Assembly: GCA_017537365.1 (NCBI GenBank)
Contig: JAFYKZ010000001.1
Location: 46,384 to 110,383 of the forward strand
From: Clostridia bacterium
GTDB lineage: Bacteria > Bacillota > Clostridia > Oscillospirales > Acutalibacteraceae
Reading direction: 5' to 3'
Length of the DNA stretch: 64,000 bases
The notes below the pieces were generated by a model that was given only the letters and a program-made list of their open reading frames with translations, did no database searches and was not told the DNA's origin. Each line of letters starts with the position of its first letter. The stretch's first letter is position 1. Positions 18,740-29,210 of the stretch are shown here, piece after piece. The position numbers and the translations under genes are program-made.

Positions 18740-20242
18740 ATGAAAAGATTTTTAGCTTTATTTTGTGTGCTCGCAATGATTTTTTCGTTGTGTGCGTGCC
18801 GAGAATCAAGGGTTGAAACAATCGGCGAATCCTATTTTGAGGGTGAAGAGGTAATTGAAACCGAGAGTGGCACTGTAAACGGCGATAAAAATTCTAACGC
18901 CGAAGGCAACAATGCTTCGGGAAATGGCGCCGGTAATTCTAATATAAAAAATCCGCTTAAAGCAGATTTAAAGGGCGCGAGTGTTACTATTTATGATGTT
19001 GGCGGTGTTTTTGCACCTGATTCCAGCAAATCTAAAACAGATGCTGCAAAGGCAGAAATGATTAAAAAATTGCAAAAAGAATTAAATTGCAAGCTTGTTG
19101 TTAAGCAAACCGATGAAAGCAAATTGGCTAGTTTGGCTGCGGCTTCTGCTGCGGGCGGTCAGGCTTTATGCCAAATTATCACTACTCCTATATATAAATC
19201 AGGTTATTTTATCAGTTCAAACTTGGTAGCTGATATGGGCAAAATTTCCTCAATAGATTTATCAAAGGATTATATGAATGTTGCTAATATGCCTGAGGCT
19301 ACTAGATTTGGAAACGGAAGATATGCTGTTGCAGCAGATACTACTGTGGCAGCAGGTGTTGTTTACAACAAGCGTATTCTCAAAGAACTTGGATATAAAG
19401 ATAATTATATCTATGATTTAGTTGATTCAGGAAAATGGACTTATACCGAGTTTAGAAAGCTTGCAAAGGCTGCTTTGAAAGATTTAGACGGTAAGCCCGG
19501 TATGTCTGTTGAAGATCAATGGGGTATTGCAATAATGGACCGTTCAACTGCCGGTACTGCTGATTTGTTAGCTTCGGCCAATACTCCTATGATTAAGCTT
19601 GAAAACGGCAAATTAGTTTCGAATATGACTAATGCTAATATCGCTAAGGTTGCCGCTTTGATGAGAGAAACATATAGAACTGACGGAACTGTTATTAATA
19701 ACAATGGCTCTAAAATTGACGGCACCAAAGCGCATGATGCTTTCAAAAGCGGTAAGGTGTTTATGGAGTATACCACTTCTGAGGTTATGTATTGGTATTC
19801 AAATATGAACGATGAATATGGTTTTGTTCCCACACCTAAGTTTGACGGTGCAAAGAATTACACCTCAGCACTTGACTGGAACTATAAATGCTTGATGGTA
19901 CCCGCAGGCTTATCTGCAAAAGACCAGTACAATGCAGGCGCAGTTGTTCAGGCTTATATGTATCTTATGCAGGATATTTATGAAGTTAGAAAGAAAGAAT
20001 ATGTTAACAGATATTTCTGCGATGATAAGTCTGGTGAAAATTTGTTAATAGCAATGAAGGGCGTAACTGTTCATCCTGCTCAATGCTATGCAAAGATTAA
20101 CGAAGCAATTTTATCAGGCACATACAGAGTATTCTGGAATCATGTTTCAGATGGCGCTTCGGTTGCTGCGGCTGTTGAGTCTACCGGTTCATCTCTCAAA
20201 AAATCTCTCGAAGAATTGAATGTTAGAATCAAGGATAAATAA
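18740..20242 (+). CDS. Sugar ABC-type solute-binding lipoprotein
   Basis: This is a family 1 extracellular solute-binding protein of about 500 residues. It has a lipoprotein signal (MIFSLCAC), an Asn/Gly/Ser-rich linker and a mature domain beginning LKGASVTIYDVGG. The pattern VVYNKRILKELGY..YDLVDSGKWTYTEFRKLAKAAL is typical of oligosaccharide-binding proteins. The ATG at 18740 follows GGAGG at 18727-18731; an in-frame TTG at 18725 is rejected. It is the first gene of cassette B, 46 bases before the anchored hydrolase. No permease or ATPase gene is adjacent, so import must use subunits encoded elsewhere. Its paralogue is at 60790. Confidence 0.9.
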   Translation: MKRFLALFCVLAMIFSLCACRESRVETIGESYFEGEEVIETESGTVNGDKNSNAEGNNASGNGAGNSNIKNPLKADLKGASVTIYDVGGVFAPDSSKSKTDAAKAEMIKKLQKELNCKLVVKQTDESKLASLAAASAAGGQALCQIITTPIYKSGYFISSNLVADMGKISSIDLSKDYMNVANMPEATRFGNGRYAVAADTTVAAGVVYNKRILKELGYKDNYIYDLVDSGKWTYTEFRKLAKAALKDLDGKPGMSVEDQWGIAIMDRSTAGTADLLASANTPMIKLENGKLVSNMTNANIAKVAALMRETYRTDGTVINNNGSKIDGTKAHDAFKSGKVFMEYTTSEVMYWYSNMNDEYGFVPTPKFDGAKNYTSALDWNYKCLMVPAGLSAKDQYNAGAVVQAYMYLMQDIYEVRKKEYVNRYFCDDKSGENLLIAMKGVTVHPAQCYAKINEAILSGTYRVFWNHVSDGASVAAAVESTGSSLKKSLEELNVRIKDK

Positions 20243-20288
20243 ATGAGAGAATTAAAGTTTTGAACTCATTTAGAAAAGAGGTTTTTTA

Positions 20289-21758
20289 ATGAAAAGGTTT
20301 TTATCTTTGATAACAACCGTGGTTTTAGTGCTGAATGTTTTTTGCATGGCAAATCCTATCTCTTTTGGATTTATAGCCGAGGCGGAAGAGCAGATTAGCG
20401 CTATTCCGAAGCCTGTTGATCTTACCGCCAGAGAAGATTTTTCAATTGGCGTTAATGTTCATTCGGCTTTATATCCGGATTATCCTGAGGCATATCTTGC
20501 TGAACAAATCCATGCAGTTGCAAGAATGGGTAGTAAATGGATAAGATTGAATGGTCAGTTAGTTGATGACGAATGGACTTATACAGATACAGTGGTTGGT
20601 CTTTGCAATAAATATGGACTAAAAATAATAATGGTTTTAGATATTGATAAATCAGTAAGTCTTGAATATATAACGCTTATGTGCGAAACCTATGCCCGTC
20701 GTTATAATGGTGAAGAAGGCAGAGGCTATGTGGATTATTTTCAGGTTTGGAACGAAGTTGATATAAATCTTTTAAGGGCAAAATATGGCGGTTCTTCACC
20801 AAGCGGTGAGTTAGAGTCGCATTATTTTACAATACCTGTTGATGGTGCTGCTGACCTTCCTGAATATTTAGAGTATTTCCGAGCTGCTGAAAAAGGTATT
20901 CATTCTAAAGATAGCAATTCAAAGTTTATGATTAATTTTTCTGCAACACATTGCGGTATGATTAGTTATTTCCTGAGAAATGGTTTAAAAATTGATATGG
21001 TGGGCTGGGATTTATATGCCAACAGACCTTATGATAGAGAAGTTAGCGCTTCGGAGCTAACTGCAGATTATGATTTGATTCAAAAAAATATTTATGAGCC
21101 ATACGGTGTTCCCGTAATGATTTGCGAGACTAATGTTAATCCGCATAAGATGGATGAAGATGATCGTAAAAAATATGATTTTGGTATGGAAATATATCAA
21201 ATAGCTATTGATAATCTTTATTTGGCTTATAACCGTCCTTGGATTAAGGGCGCGATAATGTATGAACTTTTAGATGAAAGAACTAAAGAATTCGGTGCGC
21301 CTGAATCTTGTTATGGACTTATAAAAACCGAATCGGGCGGAGCAGGCATTCTTGATATTAAAAATGAGAAAACGATTTACTTAGAGTTGCAGAAAATGTT
21401 AGGTGGAAACCGTAAACTACCTATTATTAAATGCAACGAAATCAATCTTAAACCTTATGAAAAGCTAACGGTTGATACGGCAGATGATTCTGATTTGAAA
21501 AATGAAGATTCAACTACAAATGTGGATATTCCAAGCTTTAATTGGGGTACGGAAGATAGTGAAACCGAAAAAGAAATTGAAGAAGTTGTTATTGAGAATG
21601 TTACTAATCCCGTAAAAAATCTTAAACTAAAAGAAATAGTTTATGAATTTCCTTGGTTGATATTAATAATAAGCTCGGTTGTAATGGTATTGCTAGCCGG
21701 CGGTGCGGTTACGGGTTTTGTTATTATATATAAAAAGAAAGCAAAGAAAAAAGGTTAA
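20289..21758 (+). CDS. Membrane-anchored clan GH-A glycoside hydrolase
   Basis: This 489-residue protein has a signal peptide (about 1-33) and a GH-A TIM barrel starting at AREDFSIGVNVH. The likely acid/base is E156 (VWNEVD) and the nucleophile E280 (MICETNVN). An Asp/Thr/Glu-rich stalk leads to a C-terminal membrane helix (about 455-480) and a KKKAKKKG tail. It should cut polysaccharide at the cell surface. Paralogues are the truncated gene at the window start and the one at 62312. In cassettes B and C this gene follows the binding-protein gene directly, so capture and cleavage are coupled. Confidence 0.88.
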   Translation: MKRFLSLITTVVLVLNVFCMANPISFGFIAEAEEQISAIPKPVDLTAREDFSIGVNVHSALYPDYPEAYLAEQIHAVARMGSKWIRLNGQLVDDEWTYTDTVVGLCNKYGLKIIMVLDIDKSVSLEYITLMCETYARRYNGEEGRGYVDYFQVWNEVDINLLRAKYGGSSPSGELESHYFTIPVDGAADLPEYLEYFRAAEKGIHSKDSNSKFMINFSATHCGMISYFLRNGLKIDMVGWDLYANRPYDREVSASELTADYDLIQKNIYEPYGVPVMICETNVNPHKMDEDDRKKYDFGMEIYQIAIDNLYLAYNRPWIKGAIMYELLDERTKEFGAPESCYGLIKTESGGAGILDIKNEKTIYLELQKMLGGNRKLPIIKCNEINLKPYEKLTVDTADDSDLKNEDSTTNVDIPSFNWGTEDSETEKEIEEVVIENVTNPVKNLKLKEIVYEFPWLILIISSVVMVLLAGGAVTGFVIIYKKKAKKKG

Positions 21759-21968
21759 ACCGATAGGTTTATTTGGTAGAGGTAATTCGTGAATTACCCA
21801 AAAATGCAATTTAATTTTGGCTATACTGCTTTTGTTGCTTGCAAATGGCTGGCGCAAGAGTTTAGTTGATAGTAAGAGAGAGACAATATGTACTAAAAGG
21901 GAGGGGATATAAATTTCATATTTTAATCCTCGCAAAGTTTTAAAATTTAAAAAGGAGTTGTTTTTTAA

Positions 21969-24900
21969 ATGACAAAAAAGAAAATTTTGGCATTGGTGTT
22001 AACATTGGCATTGCTTGTAACTCAGTTTGCAATGTTAGGCGTTAGTGCTGAGGCGGCTGCGCTTTCAGGCAGAAACGATTTTGTCAAGGGTGTTGCTATG
22101 CATCGTCCAGAAGGTTATGAGGCATATCAAGAGCCTTATAAGGCCATCTTAGAGGCTAAGGCTTTAGGCTCAAGTCTTATTAGAATCGATGCTGAATCGG
22201 ATGATTTTGATGCTGATTTCGCATATATCGCTGATAAAAACGGTATGAATGTTATGTTCGTTACCTCAATTGATTTAACCCTTAGCGGCAAATCAAGTCT
22301 TACTCAAGAAGAATATAATGCAGTTTACAATAAATTCTATAATAAGGCTACTGCTTTAAAGGATTATAATGTATACATTCAAATTGATAATGAGTTAGAT
22401 AATATCTATTATAAGGGTAGCGGATTATTAACTGATGGAACAGATGCTAGCAGATATAACAGTGTTGTTGGTGTTGCTCTTGCAATTAACGCTGCTAACA
22501 AAGCGGTTAAAGATGCTAATGCTGCAAACGGCAGTAACATCAAAACAATTGTAAACTTCTCATATAATCACTATGGTTTCCTTACAGCTTTAAAGAATGT
22601 TAAGATTGATGCTACTTCTTTACTTACCACAGCATCATCTAACTATGTAACAGCTGATTGGGATATTATCGGTTTAGATTTTTATTCTAATATGGCTGAT
22701 AACGTAAGTTATAGTTCTGTTTTGAGCGATCTTAAATCAAACTTTAATAAAAAGGTAATTGTTTGTGAATCAAACCTTACACCTGAAAGCAAAAAAGCAG
22801 ACGGAACAATAAACTATGCAGAAGATGTTAAATGGTTTGAAGAATTTATTAGAGCTTGCTATGCTGATACAAATGTTTTAGGCTTTGTGGCTTATGAACT
22901 TTATGACCAACCTAAAAGAGAGGGAACTGCTTTTAATAAAGAAGCCCATTTTGGTCTGATAGATAAAGATGGAAACAAAAAGGTTACATATAACACACTT
23001 TGCGCTCTTTACGGTGGAAGTGGTGTTGTAGCAGACCGAAATATTCCTGTTAAGCCCGAACTTGATTTTGCTGATGTTGAGATTTCGAAAGATGGTATTA
23101 GCACCGCTTGGCCTGCATCTTACAGCAAAACACGCGATCGCCTTGTTATCAATTTAACCGAATCTCCGCTTAATTTAAGCGAAGTAAGTTATTTTGAGTT
23201 TGATCTTTATATTGAAGATTACGAGGCTTTTAAAGCTGCAGTTGACGGCAAGAGAATCAATTTTGTTTTAGCATGCAGTGATGTTAAAACTAAAACTTGC
23301 GTTCGTTTCGATATTGAAAACCAAATCACAAAGAGTGGTTGGAATCATATTCTTCTTAAACCAGGGGACAGATGGAGTGTTGATTCCGGATTTACTTATA
23401 CAACAATTAAATGGGCTATGATTAATTTCCAGGATGGTGGAAGCGGTTATAACCCAATTGCAGGTCAAAAGGTTGCTATCGCTAATATTTGCGGTCTTAA
23501 AGAGGAAATTGATCGTACACCTGCATGGCCTGAATATGAGCATATTAAAGCTAGTAGAGAAGGTAAAAAAGATTTTTGGGGCAAATATACTAATACAGGC
23601 AGCAACTTTGATTTCGCCCTCGATCAACCTACTAATATTAAAATTTCAGATTCGGATGAAATTCGTTATTACGATCAGGTTGAATTTGATATTTATATCA
23701 AAGATTATGATGCATTCAAAGCAGCGGCAGAAGGCCATGATTTACACTTCCGTATAGGTTATTATGACAAAGCAACATCAACATCAGAAGCGGCTGATAT
23801 GTATCTTGAAAGCAAGATAACTCATAGCGGTTGGAATCATGTTGTATTGGTATGGACAAAGAGCGGTCTTAAAGATTATAATAATAACGAAGTAACTGAT
23901 AGAGATTATAATGGCGCTAGTACATTGAATCCGAAAGAAAGACCTATAACCTATGTTAAACTTTATTGGAATAAAAATACATCTGATACTATTAATGATG
24001 AGTTTAGAAATACTTATGTTAGAATTGCTAACATTTGTTTTACATTAAGGGAAATTCACCGTGAAGCTCCTGCATGGCCTGAATATGAACATACAAAGGT
24101 TTTAAAAGATACGGTTAGAAATTATTGGGGTAAAGATGCAAATAATGGTAATTTCTTGAAAACCGGATTAGGCAATAATGATATTACCGGTACTGATCAG
24201 GTTGAGTTTGATGTTTATATCAATGATTATGATTCTTTTGTTCAAGCTATTAGCAATAAAAATTTAGGTTTCCGTTTTGGTCATGGCGATCATTATGTTG
24301 ATTTATATTTTGATAAAGCTCAAATCACTAAGACAGGATGGAATCATATTACATCTATTTGGGTTGATAAAAATACTGATTCTGATACCGATAGAGTAAG
24401 CACTACAGGAAATATGAATCCTGAAACTATTACTTGGGTAAAACTTTTCTGGAATTGGGCTGATGGTAGCGGTGAGGATAGCGCTATGAGTGTATATACC
24501 AGATTGGCTAATGTTTGCTTCACCAAAAAAGAGATAAATCGTATTCCTGAATGGCCTGAATATGAGCATATTGAATTATTAAAGAATACTGAAGCAAATT
24601 ATTGGGGTTCAACACCCGGAAAAACTTTCATTGTAGAAAATCTTGGTCCACTCAATGTGGAAAATACCGATCAGGTTGAATTTGATCTTTTTGTTGAAAA
24701 TTATGATAGTTATATGCAAGGTTTGGAAGGCAAGGATATATTCTTGCGTTTGAGCAGCCCCGGTAGTAACTATATTGATGTTAAAATTGATAAAGACCAA
24801 ATCACAAAGAGTGGTTGGAATCATATCAAATTAGTTTGGGTAAGCAAAGACGTTAACCCTGATAGTGATAGATATTCATCAAACGGAACATTTAACAGTG

Positions 24901-25592
24901 AAAATATTACTTGGATCAAATTCCATTGTAACAGTGGTGTTCAATGGAATGTAACTAAAAAAACCAGAATGGCTAATGTTTGCTTCACAAACAGTAAAGC
25001 TGATGAAGAGCCAACACTTCAAATTCCTACCGATGTAATGAAAGATAAGTTTGATTTCATCGGCGCAGAGCTTAAAACTGTTGAATTTGATTCTGAAGGC
25101 ATTTCAAATACTACATACATGAATGAAGCTATTGATATGTCTGGCGATAATATGATGATAGAGCTTGATGTATATGTTGAAAACGGCTCAAATACTGAGA
25201 TTACTATCGATTTGTTTGATAGCAACGAAAATATGGCAGTTTATGTATACAACGGCTTAACTGCCGGTTGGAACCACATTGCTTTCCGTAGCGATGATTG
25301 CACCGATGGTGATGGTAATGCTACCGCAATTGATTTCAGTGATATAATTGCATTTGATTTCGTTGGCGCAGCAAACACTGAAGTTACAGTTTCTAACTTC
25401 TATGCGGCAAGCTATATCGATGGCGATGGAACTCGCGACGGCAAGACCGATATTATCGACTTAATTCGTTCAAACAAGGTATCCTTGGGTAGCGAAACTA
25501 AGGGTAATATTGTTGCATTAGATTTAGTTGGCGGCGATTATAAAGTTAAAGCTGAAGATATTTTAGCTTTAAGAAGATTGTTGCTTAGCTAA
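21969..25592 (+). CDS. Secreted GH-A hydrolase with five WNHI modules and a dockerin
   Basis: This 1207-residue protein has a signal peptide (about 1-28) and a GH-A barrel with acid/base E142 (IDNELD) and nucleophile E267 (VCESNL). Five modules follow with cores near residues 456, 620, 790, 948 and 1099. Modules 2-4 are closely similar and each is introduced by a repeated WPEYEH phrase, which points to recent internal duplication. The dockerin-like tail has one good calcium loop (GDGTRDGKTDIID) and a weak second one (GGDYKVKAEDILA). A GAGAGAC box lies 91 bases upstream of the ATG. It is the cassette B counterpart of the gene at 1200. Confidence 0.88.
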   Translation: MTKKKILALVLTLALLVTQFAMLGVSAEAAALSGRNDFVKGVAMHRPEGYEAYQEPYKAILEAKALGSSLIRIDAESDDFDADFAYIADKNGMNVMFVTSIDLTLSGKSSLTQEEYNAVYNKFYNKATALKDYNVYIQIDNELDNIYYKGSGLLTDGTDASRYNSVVGVALAINAANKAVKDANAANGSNIKTIVNFSYNHYGFLTALKNVKIDATSLLTTASSNYVTADWDIIGLDFYSNMADNVSYSSVLSDLKSNFNKKVIVCESNLTPESKKADGTINYAEDVKWFEEFIRACYADTNVLGFVAYELYDQPKREGTAFNKEAHFGLIDKDGNKKVTYNTLCALYGGSGVVADRNIPVKPELDFADVEISKDGISTAWPASYSKTRDRLVINLTESPLNLSEVSYFEFDLYIEDYEAFKAAVDGKRINFVLACSDVKTKTCVRFDIENQITKSGWNHILLKPGDRWSVDSGFTYTTIKWAMINFQDGGSGYNPIAGQKVAIANICGLKEEIDRTPAWPEYEHIKASREGKKDFWGKYTNTGSNFDFALDQPTNIKISDSDEIRYYDQVEFDIYIKDYDAFKAAAEGHDLHFRIGYYDKATSTSEAADMYLESKITHSGWNHVVLVWTKSGLKDYNNNEVTDRDYNGASTLNPKERPITYVKLYWNKNTSDTINDEFRNTYVRIANICFTLREIHREAPAWPEYEHTKVLKDTVRNYWGKDANNGNFLKTGLGNNDITGTDQVEFDVYINDYDSFVQAISNKNLGFRFGHGDHYVDLYFDKAQITKTGWNHITSIWVDKNTDSDTDRVSTTGNMNPETITWVKLFWNWADGSGEDSAMSVYTRLANVCFTKKEINRIPEWPEYEHIELLKNTEANYWGSTPGKTFIVENLGPLNVENTDQVEFDLFVENYDSYMQGLEGKDIFLRLSSPGSNYIDVKIDKDQITKSGWNHIKLVWVSKDVNPDSDRYSSNGTFNSENITWIKFHCNSGVQWNVTKKTRMANVCFTNSKADEEPTLQIPTDVMKDKFDFIGAELKTVEFDSEGISNTTYMNEAIDMSGDNMMIELDVYVENGSNTEITIDLFDSNENMAVYVYNGLTAGWNHIAFRSDDCTDGDGNATAIDFSDIIAFDFVGAANTEVTVSNFYAASYIDGDGTRDGKTDIIDLIRSNKVSLGSETKGNIVALDLVGGDYKVKAEDILALRRLLLS

Positions 25593-25610
25593 TTAAAAGC
25601 TTAATAATTA

Positions 25611-25640
25611 GAGGGTGGGTTTCCACCCACCCTCGTTTTT
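25611..25640 (+). terminator. Intrinsic terminator after dockerin gene, cassette B
   Basis: A 9-bp GC-rich stem (25611-25619 with 25626-25634) with a TTTCCA loop is followed by GTTTTT. It is nearly the same hairpin as 5435-5464. Confidence 0.85.
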
Positions 25641-25657
25641 GAAAAGTTAATTATGTA

Positions 25658-25733
25658 TTGTAGGGGATGGCGTTTATCGACATCCCGTGATTGCAATGTT
25701 TTGCGGTGCGTCGAAAATCGCCGCACCCTACAA
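25658..25733. repeat. Palindromic intergenic element with three nested stems
   Basis: Ends are TTGTAGGG and CCCTACAA, 76 bases in all. Inside are two further hairpins: GGGATG/CATCCC (25664-25686 region) and GGTGCG/CGCACC (25704-25728 region). It is GC-rich against its AT-rich surroundings. The form resembles the small non-coding palindromic repeats common between genes in Clostridia. Cassette A lacks it at the same site, so it is an insertion. Confidence 0.65.
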
Positions 25734-25744
25734 ATCAGCAAATA

Positions 25745-25825
25745 AATTTATAAAACGACTAATGGGTATTTGCAAAAAATATTTATTATTGGTTTTACAA
25801 ATTTTTTATGAAAGGAATATGAAAA
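25745..25825 (+). promoter_or_regulatory. Conserved leader of the module-array gene, cassette B
   Basis: This is the partner of 5471-5550. The match resumes immediately after the palindromic insertion and runs to the start codon. A promoter is likely but its hexamers are not clear. Confidence 0.5.
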
Positions 25826-28800
25826 ATGAAAACTTCTATTAAACGAATTTTATGTCTTTTGGTTTCGGTATGCATTTGTTTTGCATCTTTGCCGATAATA
25901 TTCGGTGTGATGGCTGATGCATCTGAGCCCGATTTATCTTTAAATTGCGAAAATATTATTGAAGAGAAAGGAAAATCGGGCGAATTTGGAAGCGCTTTAG
26001 ATACTTTGCGTATAAATTCTAAAATTAAATTCGGTTCGGCTAAGGATTTTTCTTTTGTAGATATTATTGAATTAAATGTTTATATTGAGGATAAAGATGC
26101 ATTGCAAAAAGCAATAACATCAACTAATAAATTAGGTTTATTTTTCAGTTCCAATGCAAACAGAGAAAAGCAAAAAAGCGCTTATGCCGATATTTCTGCT
26201 CAAATAGTTAATGATGGTTGGAACAGTGTTAAGATTACTGTGGCAGATTTCCAAGCTTCTTCAGGTGAATTGGATTGGAGCTCGGTTCGTTTTATTTACT
26301 TAGGTTTCACTGATGAAGATAACGCCTCAATGCCAAACGAACTTAAAGGTACCGATTTTAAATATAAAGATGTTTGCGATGTTATGGAAATAATGGCAAA
26401 TAAAGAGGGAGATATTGTTCTTTATCAAGACGCTATTATCAATAAATTAGGTGATAGCGAAAATTCATTGGTTTCTGATATTGCTAATCGTTTTTCGGCT
26501 TCCTTTGAAGCAAAAGATATTTCTGATATTGTTGTTTTAAAAGCAGATTTTTATATTTCTGATTATAAAGCTTATACTGAGTTTTTTAATCAAAATAAAA
26601 TGCAGATAACTCTTATATCCCAAAACGGCGAAAAATATACTGATGCTACTTTAAAGTATATTGTTGCTAAAAAAGCCGGATGGTATACTGTTAGCTTTGC
26701 TACCGATGAAATGAAAACATCAGGCAATTTTGATGAGGAAAAGGTTACAGGCTTTAAGATTGAGTTTAAAGGAGCTAATAATGCAATATTAGGCTCAGCT
26801 CATTCTTTGAAATTGATTGTTTCTAATCTTCGCGGTTTTGAATCTGAAATTTCGGCTTCAGCTATAATTTCTAAGGATGGAAAATCGGGAGTTTATGGTG
26901 ATACATACTTAGCTATTGAAACAAACTCCGAAATTAAGCTTGATACCCCTATAGATGCCACAGTTGCAAAAAATATTGCGTTTGATTTTTATGTTGAAGA
27001 TTATGATGCTTTTAAGAAAATGTTAGAAGAATCTTCAAAACCTCTATATTTTGTATTAGCAACTTCCAAGGACAAGGAAAATGCTTGCGCCTTATATGAG
27101 TTTACCGAGCAGGTGAAAGGTGAGGGCTTAAACCGTATTAAGTTTAAATCCGAAAATTATTCGTTGACAAAGGGAGATGCAATAAATCTTAAAACAGTTT
27201 ATTATGCTTATCTTTCTTTTGCGGATGAAACTGCCGCTAACTCTTATGCAGACCTTGCATTTGGTATTTCTGATATTTTAGTAATCAATTCTGCTATAGA
27301 TGTTAAACCTGAGCCTCCTAAATATTCGGTTGAAATATCTCTTGATGGTATAACTGATACTTGGGGAGATCAATATAACTGGACTATGGATAAGTTTTGC
27401 TTTGATTTCAGAGATAACTTGATTGATTTAGATACGGTGGATAATTTCGAGTTCGATATTTATATAGAAGATTATGATGCCTTTAAGACCGCTGTTAAAG
27501 GTAAAAGAATTAACTTTGCTACTGCAAGCAGCGATAATAAAACTAAAACTCGAATCCGTTTTGATTTTGAAAATCAAATAACCCGTAGCGGTTGGAATCA
27601 TATTGTGCTTGAAAAAAGCACAAGATGGCATGTTGATACAGGCTTTATTTATAGCGGAACTAAATGGGTAATGATTTTCTTCCAGGATGGCGGTACAGAT
27701 ATTAATCCTATTGCTGAAACCGAGGTTAGAATTGCTAATGTTGTTGGTACCAATGCTGAGCATTATTATTTGCCCGAGCTTCCTGAAAATGTTATAGCTC
27801 AACTCGGCGTTGCTGAGAATGATCCTGAGGACAGTGATAACAAAGGAAAAGCAGTTGGAGATTATTTCCACTATACCTTGGATAAAATATACCGAGAAAA
27901 GCTTACTCCGGTTGATTTTTCAAAATCAAATATTGTTGAATTTGATGTTTATGTTAGCGATTATGAAAAAATGCTTGAGGCAGAAAATGACCCGACCGAC
28001 GGTCAAAATTCAAAGCTTAGTTTTGTTGTTTCTTCAACAATTCCCGGGTTATGGGAACAGTATTCAAAGCCTAGAGTATATTACAGTAGTGAAATCGATC
28101 TAGCACCATATATTAAGCATAGTGGTTGGAATCATATTAAAATCGGCAGAAGTGAATTTAAAACTAAGAATCACGGTGTTGATTGGTCTGCTTTAACGGC
28201 ATTTATGATTTACTATCGCAATTCTTCTAACCTTTATCCTTATAAAAATCGAAATAGTGATTTATATATTAAGGTTGCTAACATTGTAAATACAGGTGTT
28301 GTTGCAAATATTCCTGTTGATAAAGATTGTGAATTACAACCTGATAAAAATGCAGTGTATATCAGCTCGGTTGAAGGTTTTTCTGATGAAAACGGTGTAT
28401 GGAATATCGAAAATCCAATAACAAGTACTGATTATAAGACGGCAGGCAAAAGTTCTATTCATAAAAAAGTGAATTATAACAGCGAACCTGCTGATACAGT
28501 TATGGGTTATATTTTCGATAGCTCAGCAGATTTGTCGGATTTAAAGACTCTTAATTTTGACCTTTTCATTGACCTTCCTCAATATTTAGATAAACCGAAT
28601 AATAAGGTGGAGCTTATTATCGGTAACAATCGTTTCGCTAAAGATGATTATTATAGCTTTAATGTTAACCTAAATAATATAAAGCAAGGCTGGAATAAGG
28701 TTTCATTAAACCTTGCAAATGCCCGCAAGGTTGGAAATCCTGATTTAAAGAGCACAAAGCTTATAATGATTAGATTTACTGAGATAGACCTTGATCCGCA

Positions 28801-29155
28801 AAACTTTGAAGAAATAGTTTTCGGTATAGATAATCTTCGTTATATCTCCTCAACAGGTAACACAACCTTAAAGATTGAGGGCAAAGAAGATACAGAAAAT
28901 AATGATGCAGGTTTTGCAGATGACGATTTGTTCGCTGATGATACATTACTTGATAACACCGATGAAAAGGAAGTTGTTGAGAAGGTTATTAATAAAACCG
29001 GTAAGAAAAAGGTTAACAAAACAATTTTAAGAACTTATGTTACTGATTTCTTAACCTTGGGAATTGTTCTGGGTATAGAAGCTGTTGTTTTAGCCGCCGG
29101 AGTTACATTATTTATGATAATTTATCTGGTTTGTGCTAAAAAGAAAAGTAGGTAA
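25826..29155 (+). CDS. Membrane-anchored six-module surface array, no catalytic domain
   Basis: This 1109-residue protein has a signal peptide and six modules with cores near residues 131 (GWNSVKI), 285 (GWYTVSF), 433 (GLNRIKF), 589 (GWNHIVL), 766 (GWNHIKI) and 954 (GWNKVSL). An acidic linker leads to a C-terminal membrane helix (LGIVLGIEAVVLAAG) and a KKKSR tail. The His of the core motif is kept only in modules 4 and 5, so modules 1-3 and 6 may be structural or have another ligand. It is the cassette B counterpart of the protein at 5551, with one module fewer. Probable role: cell-bound glycan capture. Confidence 0.84.
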   Translation: MKTSIKRILCLLVSVCICFASLPIIFGVMADASEPDLSLNCENIIEEKGKSGEFGSALDTLRINSKIKFGSAKDFSFVDIIELNVYIEDKDALQKAITSTNKLGLFFSSNANREKQKSAYADISAQIVNDGWNSVKITVADFQASSGELDWSSVRFIYLGFTDEDNASMPNELKGTDFKYKDVCDVMEIMANKEGDIVLYQDAIINKLGDSENSLVSDIANRFSASFEAKDISDIVVLKADFYISDYKAYTEFFNQNKMQITLISQNGEKYTDATLKYIVAKKAGWYTVSFATDEMKTSGNFDEEKVTGFKIEFKGANNAILGSAHSLKLIVSNLRGFESEISASAIISKDGKSGVYGDTYLAIETNSEIKLDTPIDATVAKNIAFDFYVEDYDAFKKMLEESSKPLYFVLATSKDKENACALYEFTEQVKGEGLNRIKFKSENYSLTKGDAINLKTVYYAYLSFADETAANSYADLAFGISDILVINSAIDVKPEPPKYSVEISLDGITDTWGDQYNWTMDKFCFDFRDNLIDLDTVDNFEFDIYIEDYDAFKTAVKGKRINFATASSDNKTKTRIRFDFENQITRSGWNHIVLEKSTRWHVDTGFIYSGTKWVMIFFQDGGTDINPIAETEVRIANVVGTNAEHYYLPELPENVIAQLGVAENDPEDSDNKGKAVGDYFHYTLDKIYREKLTPVDFSKSNIVEFDVYVSDYEKMLEAENDPTDGQNSKLSFVVSSTIPGLWEQYSKPRVYYSSEIDLAPYIKHSGWNHIKIGRSEFKTKNHGVDWSALTAFMIYYRNSSNLYPYKNRNSDLYIKVANIVNTGVVANIPVDKDCELQPDKNAVYISSVEGFSDENGVWNIENPITSTDYKTAGKSSIHKKVNYNSEPADTVMGYIFDSSADLSDLKTLNFDLFIDLPQYLDKPNNKVELIIGNNRFAKDDYYSFNVNLNNIKQGWNKVSLNLANARKVGNPDLKSTKLIMIRFTEIDLDPQNFEEIVFGIDNLRYISSTGNTTLKIEGKEDTENNDAGFADDDLFADDTLLDNTDEKEVVEKVINKTGKKKVNKTILRTYVTDFLTLGIVLGIEAVVLAAGVTLFMIIYLVCAKKKSR

Positions 29156-29160
29156 AAAAA

Positions 29161-29192
29161 TTAGCGGTAACAGTTTTTACTGTTGCCGCTAA
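29161..29192 (+). terminator. Hairpin between module array and cytosolic hydrolase
   Basis: A 14-bp stem with one G-T pair (29161-29174 with 29179-29192) and a TTTT loop. No U-tract follows; the next gene's ribosome site begins a few bases later. It may act as an mRNA stabiliser or a partial terminator. Confidence 0.55.
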
Positions 29193-29210
29193 TCTCAAAG
29201 GTGATTTTAA

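Noticed and set aside
21781..21798. GGTAATTC/GAATTACC hairpin as a riboswitch in the 21759-21968 gap
   Set aside because: Only a simple stem-loop; no conserved riboswitch core was recognised.
23434..23757. 107-codon plus-strand frame
   Set aside because: Out-of-frame shadow inside the dockerin enzyme gene.
23337..25280. Direct repeats suggestive of a CRISPR-like or satellite array
   Set aside because: The recurring GGTTGGAATCATATT words are codons of the module core spaced by about 500 bases within coding sequence.
27428..27871. 147-codon minus-strand frame
   Set aside because: Mirror of the module repeats in the antenna gene; the same antisense open frame recurs over other modules, which shows it is a by-product of codon bias.
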